Source of the DNA: Chloroflexi bacterium HGW-Chloroflexi-10
GTDB taxonomy: Bacteria; Chloroflexota; Anaerolineae; Anaerolineales; Anaerolineaceae
NCBI GenBank assembly: GCA_002840755.1
Contig: PHBZ01000001.1
Span: 186,001-250,000, forward strand
DNA: 64,000 bases
Reading direction: 5' to 3'
Made by a program: the position numbers and the translations under genes
The notes under the pieces: generated by a model
What the model was told of the DNA's origin: nothing
The model's input: the letters and a program-made list of their open reading frames with translations, nothing else
Databases searched by the model: none
Part shown: in pieces, positions 59,624 to 64,000 of the stretch
Layout: every line of letters begins with the position of its first letter
How positions within the stretch are numbered: the first letter of the stretch is position 1

Positions 59624-59636
59624 TAGACACTGTCTA
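59624..59636. promoter_or_regulatory. Palindromic operator between the export operon and the second tetR
   Basis: TAGACA-C-TGTCTA, flanked by further AT complementarity. The related TTAGTCACTGT lies just to its left. Placed in the divergent promoter region between 59556 and 59684, it is the probable TetR site. Confidence 0.75.
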
Positions 59637-59683
59637 TTATAAACCGATTAATCATTCTGTCAATATCTGAAAGAAGGAAGAGC

Positions 59684-60325
59684 ATGACTTCAGACATCCC
59701 GCAAAAAAAAACCGACCGGCGGATTTTACGTACCCGCAACGCACTGGTTACTGCTTTGACAGAATTAATTGAAGAAAAAGATTACACGGAAATCTCAGTG
59801 GATGAAATCACCCAGCGTGCCGATATTGGACGCGCCACCTTTTACCTGCACTTCAAAGATAAGGACGATCTTCTCTTGGAAAAATTCAACGAACTGGTCA
59901 GCAAACGGGTTGAAGAACTTTCACAGATCAGTCTGGACTTCAGTAAGAGCGACTTGGCTGGCGAAACACAAAGACCATTATTTCCCTCGCCGCCTTTATT
60001 GGGGGTTTTTGAATATATTGTTGAAAATCAAAAAATCTTCCGTATCCAGCTTAATAGCGCTAACGCGCTCAACATGAGCGAAAAAATTGGCACCATCATC
60101 CTGAATTCCATCATGCAGGTCTTCCAGAGTATCGAAAAGAACAATCCCGAGCATTTGCAGTTTAATCTGCCAATTGAATTTGTCTCAGCCTATTTCAGCG
60201 GGGCCTTGCTCAGCAGTGTCAAATGGTGGATGCTGGAAAACCAGATGCAGCTCACCCCATTGGAAATGACGCGCATGTTCCAGCCCATGTTCTTCCCGGG
60301 GTTAAGAAAAGTACTGGGTTTGTAG
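59684..60325 (+). CDS. TetR family transcriptional regulator (second)
   Basis: A 213-residue regulator. The N-terminal HTH reads ALVTALTELIEEKDYTEISV and DEITQRADIGRATFYLHFKDKDDLLLE (TFYxHFxxKxDLL is the TetR recognition helix). The C-terminal domain has EYIVENQKIFRIQLNSANAL and SSVKWWMLENQMQLTPLEMT, a form found in regulators of efflux operons. AAGAAGGAAG precedes the ATG. Divergent from the export operon, which it likely represses. Confidence 0.92.
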   Translation: MTSDIPQKKTDRRILRTRNALVTALTELIEEKDYTEISVDEITQRADIGRATFYLHFKDKDDLLLEKFNELVSKRVEELSQISLDFSKSDLAGETQRPLFPSPPLLGVFEYIVENQKIFRIQLNSANALNMSEKIGTIILNSIMQVFQSIEKNNPEHLQFNLPIEFVSAYFSGALLSSVKWWMLENQMQLTPLEMTRMFQPMFFPGLRKVLGL

Positions 60326-60539
60326 GTTAATAGGTTTACAGTCTTCTCTGGATCCGTATGGATAGAAGACAACCAGGAATATTAACCAGCAGGGAGGGAA
60401 AATCCTCATTCTTTCAGGCTATGGACTCGCGGATACAGAAATAGCCGTTCAACTGGCGCTGAAACAAAGAGAAATCAGTATAATGGTTTAAGTGTATGGA
60501 GACTAATAAGCTTAAACAATCATCGTAGGAGATGGTCAG

Positions 60540-61871
60540 ATGCAGATAACCTTCATTAAGCCAACCCTCGGCTGTCTGGGCGATGGCGAACGGTTCGTCG
60601 ATGAAGCACGTATGGAGCCCTTGTCTCTTGGCGTCCTGGCGGGGCTGACCCCGGCAGGCGTGGATTGTCGTCTGTTCGACGATCGCATCGACGAGATCGA
60701 CTACGATGAGCCAACCAATCTGGTCGCCATCAACGTCGAAACATTTACTGCGCGCCGCGCCTATGAGATCGCCGCCGAATACCGCGCGCGTAAGGTGCCC
60801 GTTGTGATGGGCGGGATGCACGTGACCCTTATCCCCGACGAGGTAGCTGAACATGCGGATGCCATCTATACAGGTGACGGCGAAGCGCTCTGGGCGCAGG
60901 TTGTTGCCGACGCACATCATGGGCGGCTGCGGCCGCGCTACGATGGAACATTCGGGGTTCCCCAGCACAGCGTTATACCTCGCCGGGACCTGTATGCCGG
61001 AAAGAAATATCTGCCCGTGAGCTTGCTCCAGTTTGGCCGCGGCTGTCGTTTCAAATGCGAGTTCTGCGCAGTAAGCCAGTACTTTGGCCATTGCAATTAC
61101 ACACGGCCAGTTGCCGAGGTGGTGGCAGAAATTGCCGCGCAACCCCGGCGGGATCTCTTTTTTGTCGACGATAATTTTGTTTCCAACCCCGAGGCAGCCA
61201 AGGAACTCCTCCGCGCACTGATTCCCCTCAAGATTCGTTGGGTCTCCCAGGCCAGTATTGAACACACCCGCGACCCCGAGTTGATGCGTCTCTTTGTCGA
61301 GAGTGGCTGTATGGGCAATGTCATCGGTTTCGAAAGCCTGGACATTGATAACCTGCGCCAGATGCACAAAGCGGCCAACCTCACCGCGTTCGATGGATAT
61401 GCCGAAGCAGTCGCAACCTTGCGGGCGTATCATCTGCAGACGTGGGCGGCTTTTGCGCTCGGATACGATCACGACACCGTCGAGTCAATCCATAATACCT
61501 GCGAGTGGGGTATTTCCAATCACTTCACATTTGCAGCCTTCAACGTGCTGATGCCCTACCCATCGACCCCATTCTACGAGCGTCTGAAAGCCGAAGGGCG
61601 ACTCCTCTATGATGGGCGTTGGTGGCTCCACCCGGACTACCGCTTTAACCAGGCGGCTTTTCGTCCGGCGCGGATAACCCCCGACGAATTAACCGAGACC
61701 GCCTGGGCATGCCGCAAACGCTGGAGCAGTTGGTCCTCGATCGTAAAACGCGCTCTGGATCCCCACACTAATCTCGCCACCCCATTCCGCTTCGCCACCT
61801 ACTGCGCTTACAATCCGCTCTTCCGGCGGGAAGCATTCAAGCGGCAGGGTATGCGGTTGGGGACGCGATGA
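60540..61871 (+). CDS. B12-binding-domain radical SAM protein
   Basis: A 443-residue radical SAM enzyme. The N-terminal B12-binding-like domain (MEPLSLGVLAGLTPAGVDCR, VPVVMGGMHVTLIPDEVAEH) lacks the classic DxHxxG cobalamin motif, so cobalamin may be bound base-off without His or not at all. The radical SAM core has GRGCRFKCEFCAVS (C-x3-C-x2-C iron-sulfur ligands), then DLFFVDDNFVSNPEAAKEL and GFESLDIDNLRQMHKAANL. The tail YPSTPFYERLKAEGRLLYDG matches related enzymes. Overlaps the next gene by 4 nt (ATGA). Substrate unknown; a methylation or rearrangement in a small biosynthetic pathway is plausible. Confidence 0.88.
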   Translation: MQITFIKPTLGCLGDGERFVDEARMEPLSLGVLAGLTPAGVDCRLFDDRIDEIDYDEPTNLVAINVETFTARRAYEIAAEYRARKVPVVMGGMHVTLIPDEVAEHADAIYTGDGEALWAQVVADAHHGRLRPRYDGTFGVPQHSVIPRRDLYAGKKYLPVSLLQFGRGCRFKCEFCAVSQYFGHCNYTRPVAEVVAEIAAQPRRDLFFVDDNFVSNPEAAKELLRALIPLKIRWVSQASIEHTRDPELMRLFVESGCMGNVIGFESLDIDNLRQMHKAANLTAFDGYAEAVATLRAYHLQTWAAFALGYDHDTVESIHNTCEWGISNHFTFAAFNVLMPYPSTPFYERLKAEGRLLYDGRWWLHPDYRFNQAAFRPARITPDELTETAWACRKRWSSWSSIVKRALDPHTNLATPFRFATYCAYNPLFRREAFKRQGMRLGTR

Positions 61872-62974
61872 ACACCAGGTCCAACTTTGAATTCCGCTGG
61901 GCGACACCGGATGATGAAGCCGATATTCGATCTCTTATAAGTTCGGTGCCGATGCCGGGTGCCATTGCCGTTCGATTTTCTCGCGAGCCGGACTATTTCC
62001 TCGGGACCACAATCATGGGCGACTCGTGCGATGTTCTGATCGCCCGCCATCGACAGGATGGCCAGTTAGCCGGGATCGCCTGCCGTGCGGAACGCCGGGC
62101 CTATCTGAACGGACAGGAGGCATCTCTTGGGTATATTGGTCAGATTCGTGTAGCACCATCCTTTCGCGGGCATTGGCTTGTTCACCTTGGAGCAGAATTG
62201 TTCAGGGAGGCGAGTCCCCCCGGCTTGCTCTATTTCGGAGTTATTGCCAGCGAAAATCCTCGGGCCCGTCAATTGCTCGTTGGTTCGCGACCACCCGGCA
62301 ACTTATACACCAGGTACATCGGTGGATTAACAACCTGTGCCATCCTCCTGCGGCCGTTACGCGCGCACCGCACGCCAGGCATCGAGGTGCTTCCTGGTAC
62401 ACCGGAAACGCTCACTGAGATCGTCAAATTTCTGCGTCTCAAGGGTCCCCGCCGGCAGTTCTTCCCCGCCTATACGCTCGAAGACTTCACCGGTGGATCG
62501 CTGCTTCGTGGGCTCAAACCACAGGATATCATGGTCGCTCGCCGTGGAAAGGTTGTGGTAGGTGTGATGGTTGTGTGGGACCAGGCAGCATATAAGCAGG
62601 ATATCGTCGATGCCTATGGGCCAACACTGCGGCGCCTGCGCCCCCTATATAATTTTGCTGCGCGGTTTCTCAGGGCGCGGCCGCTCACCCCACAGGGACA
62701 GGCAATCCAACTGGCTTTCGCGTCGTGCATCTGCATTGACGATGATAACCCAGCCATAATGCAAGCTCTGATCTCCGCCTGCACGAAAAACGCATACGAA
62801 CGTGGAAAAGCGTTTCTGATGATTGGCTTATCCGATGACGATCCGCTCCTCGCCGTTGCCCGGCGTTATCTCCATGTGAAGTACCACAGCGATCTCTTCG
62901 CGGTCTCCTGGTCTGATGAGCCGGTAAAGCAGCTCGATGGACGGATTCCCTATATAGAAATTGCAGCACTATAA
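61868..62974 (+). CDS. GNAT-like N-acyltransferase
   Basis: A 368-residue protein. An N-terminal GNAT domain shows FRWATPDDEADIRSLISSVP, LGYIGQIRVAPSFRGHWLVH (beta4 plus the acyl-CoA loop RGHW where the usual RGxGxG is relaxed) and PPGLLYFGVIASENPRARQL. The C-terminal half has a second, weaker GNAT-like part ending KAFLMIGLSDDDPLLAVARR. The ATG overlaps the radical SAM stop, so they are co-translated. Probably an acyltransferase acting on the same metabolite; not certain because the CoA loop is unusual. Confidence 0.7.
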   Translation: MNTRSNFEFRWATPDDEADIRSLISSVPMPGAIAVRFSREPDYFLGTTIMGDSCDVLIARHRQDGQLAGIACRAERRAYLNGQEASLGYIGQIRVAPSFRGHWLVHLGAELFREASPPGLLYFGVIASENPRARQLLVGSRPPGNLYTRYIGGLTTCAILLRPLRAHRTPGIEVLPGTPETLTEIVKFLRLKGPRRQFFPAYTLEDFTGGSLLRGLKPQDIMVARRGKVVVGVMVVWDQAAYKQDIVDAYGPTLRRLRPLYNFAARFLRARPLTPQGQAIQLAFASCICIDDDNPAIMQALISACTKNAYERGKAFLMIGLSDDDPLLAVARRYLHVKYHSDLFAVSWSDEPVKQLDGRIPYIEIAAL

Positions 62975-63008
62975 TCAACTACGAGCCATACGCGAAAGGA
63001 TGGAAAAC

Positions 63009-64000
63009 ATGCCAGAAAATCGACTCACACAATGGGAAGCGATCTCGCTCATGGTCGGGGCCGGTGTTGGAGCAGGGATCATGGCTGTTCCATTCCTAAC
63101 CGTACGCGTGGGGCTCATCGGTCTCGCGGTCATTCTGCCTGCAGCATGGGCTGCCAGTTCCCTGATCCATCTCATGCTCGCCGAAGTGCTGTTCCGCACC
63201 GGACGTGACCTCCAGATCGTGGAATTGATGCGGTTATATGTACTGCGTGGCCGCGTCGGCCGTTGGCTGCTGTGGATGGTCTTCACTTTACTGAGCATTG
63301 CCTTTCTGGCTAATCTCGCGGCATATGTTTCCGGTGCGGGAGAAATTTTGGCAGGCCTCATGCAAATTGACCGGCGCCTGGCTGAGTTATTTATCTACGC
63401 CATCTCGGCAAGTGTGGTATTTTTCGGACTCAAAGCAGTCGGTATCGCTGAAAGGTTCGGAGCTCTTGCCCTCATAGGGCTTGTCGTTGCAATCGGGGTT
63501 GGTGCTTTACCGCTGCCTTTCCATATTCAACTAAGCCTGTCGGGCTTACCAACGCAGTGGTTAGCGCTCTATGGGATGGTTATGTATGCATTATGGACAT
63601 TCTACAGTGTGCCCCAGGTCGTGAAAGGTCTCGGTCCGGATCATCGCGGAGCAGTCCGTGCGATTCTTATCGGGCTTGGCATCAACGGAGCTCTCACATT
63701 GGTTGTAGCCTTACTCGCTCTCGGAATCTCAACACAGGTCACCGAAGTCGCGATCATTGGCATTTCAGAACGCATGGGGGCATGGGCAGGCATTGCCGGT
63801 TCACTCTTTATCATGTTCGCCCTGGTGACCAGTTACTGGTCGGTCTCACTCGCTCTTGCAGACATCCTCCGGGAAAGAACCGGGCTCTCGGGAGGGGTAG
63901 CCTGGCTGTTGGCTACGCTCCCTTCGCTTCTGATTTTGTGGGTCGGGGCGTGGCAGTTCCTCGAGTGGCTTCGCCTGGCCGCCGGTGCAACCGCAATCGT
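63009..64000 (+). CDS. Amino-acid permease-like transporter, partial (cut by right edge)
   Basis: Open from ATG 63009 to the window end, giving over 330 residues. The sequence MPENRLTQWEAISLMVGAGV and GAGIMAVPFLTVRVGLIGLA shows the G-x-G-I-x-x-x-P motif of helix one in APC-superfamily transporters, closest in style to the aromatic amino-acid/SLC38 branch. At least nine helices follow, with FYSVPQVVKGLGPDHRGAVR between helices. AAAGGA lies 7 nt before the ATG; an ATG at 63000 is less likely. It starts 34 bp after the GNAT-like gene and probably belongs to the same unit. Substrate unknown. Confidence 0.8.
   Translation, partial: MPENRLTQWEAISLMVGAGVGAGIMAVPFLTVRVGLIGLAVILPAAWAASSLIHLMLAEVLFRTGRDLQIVELMRLYVLRGRVGRWLLWMVFTLLSIAFLANLAAYVSGAGEILAGLMQIDRRLAELFIYAISASVVFFGLKAVGIAERFGALALIGLVVAIGVGALPLPFHIQLSLSGLPTQWLALYGMVMYALWTFYSVPQVVKGLGPDHRGAVRAILIGLGINGALTLVVALLALGISTQVTEVAIIGISERMGAWAGIAGSLFIMFALVTSYWSVSLALADILRERTGLSGGVAWLLATLPSLLILWVGAWQFLEWLRLAAGATAI

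Noticed and set aside
60414..61472. Leftward open frame (about 352 codons) antisense to the radical SAM gene
   Set aside because: The rightward frame has the CxxxCxxC cluster and domain order. The antisense frame has no motif and low-complexity composition.

Overview
The window (64 kb) is a bacterial chromosome segment of moderate G+C that looks like a member of the Chloroflexota, probably an Anaerolineae-like lineage. This is an inference from several things: secreted proteins ending in a YLPLLVR-type tail, SdrD-type and RCC1-type extracellular repeat proteins, carbohydrate ABC import coupled to a GH13/GT4/GH36 cluster, many small zinc-ribbon or SH3b membrane proteins, and frequent TTG starts. 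No rRNA, tRNA or CRISPR array was recognised.

Layout. 1-8.2 kb: partial methyltransferase, a membrane-anchored rhodanese with an in-frame UGA at its active-site loop, a small membrane-protein pair, a GT39-like membrane glycosyltransferase, an SDR, an ABC exporter and a secreted SdrD-repeat protein. 8.4-16.6 kb: an accessory region. It holds a G+C-rich P-type ATPase bracketed by a ~180-190 bp direct repeat, then a zincin, an integron-like attC site, a CPBP protease, a GyrI-like domain protein, an MBL hydrolase and a GNAT enzyme. 16.7-20 kb: an AGPS-like flavoenzyme overlapping glpD. 20.2-28.1 kb: a 2620-residue secreted M4 metalloprotease carrying three blocks of seven RCC1 repeats (three predicted seven-bladed propellers) separated by Fn3-like modules. 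28.1-29.0 kb: noncoding, with one near-consensus orphan promoter. 29.0-41 kb: a LacI-controlled sugar locus with two divergent arms. The leftward arm encodes LacI, a sugar-binding lipoprotein, two permeases, a GT4 and a GH13_18 phosphorylase. The rightward arm encodes an MDR dehydrogenase, a Gfo/Idh/MocA oxidoreductase and a GH36 enzyme. Two CGAAACGTTTCG-like operators lie between the arms.

41-49.6 kb: small membrane proteins, an IS200/IS605 element with a full-length tnpB and a nonsense-mutated tnpA, an acyl-ACP thioesterase, a peroxiredoxin whose peroxidatic cysteine is UGA, a decayed Ada-like regulatory domain next to an intact ogt, a TSUP permease and small proteins. 49.7-54.4 kb: a TetR-controlled ABC-2 efflux operon and a methyltransferase. 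54.5-60.3 kb: a MacAB-like export operon (adaptor, FtsX-type permease, two ATPases) divergent from a second TetR regulator. 60.5-64 kb: a radical SAM/B12 protein, a GNAT-like protein and an amino-acid-permease-like protein cut by the window edge.

The most notable observation is two independent in-frame UGA codons in thiol-redox genes 45 kb apart (rhodanese at 834-836, peroxiredoxin at 46825-46827). Each lies exactly at a conserved active-site-loop Cys position. Each is followed by perfectly continuing homologous protein and by a short hairpin with G at the second loop position, about 19-23 nt downstream. That is the arrangement of bacterial SECIS elements. I infer that the organism decodes UGA as selenocysteine; the selA/selB/selC/selD genes are not in this window.
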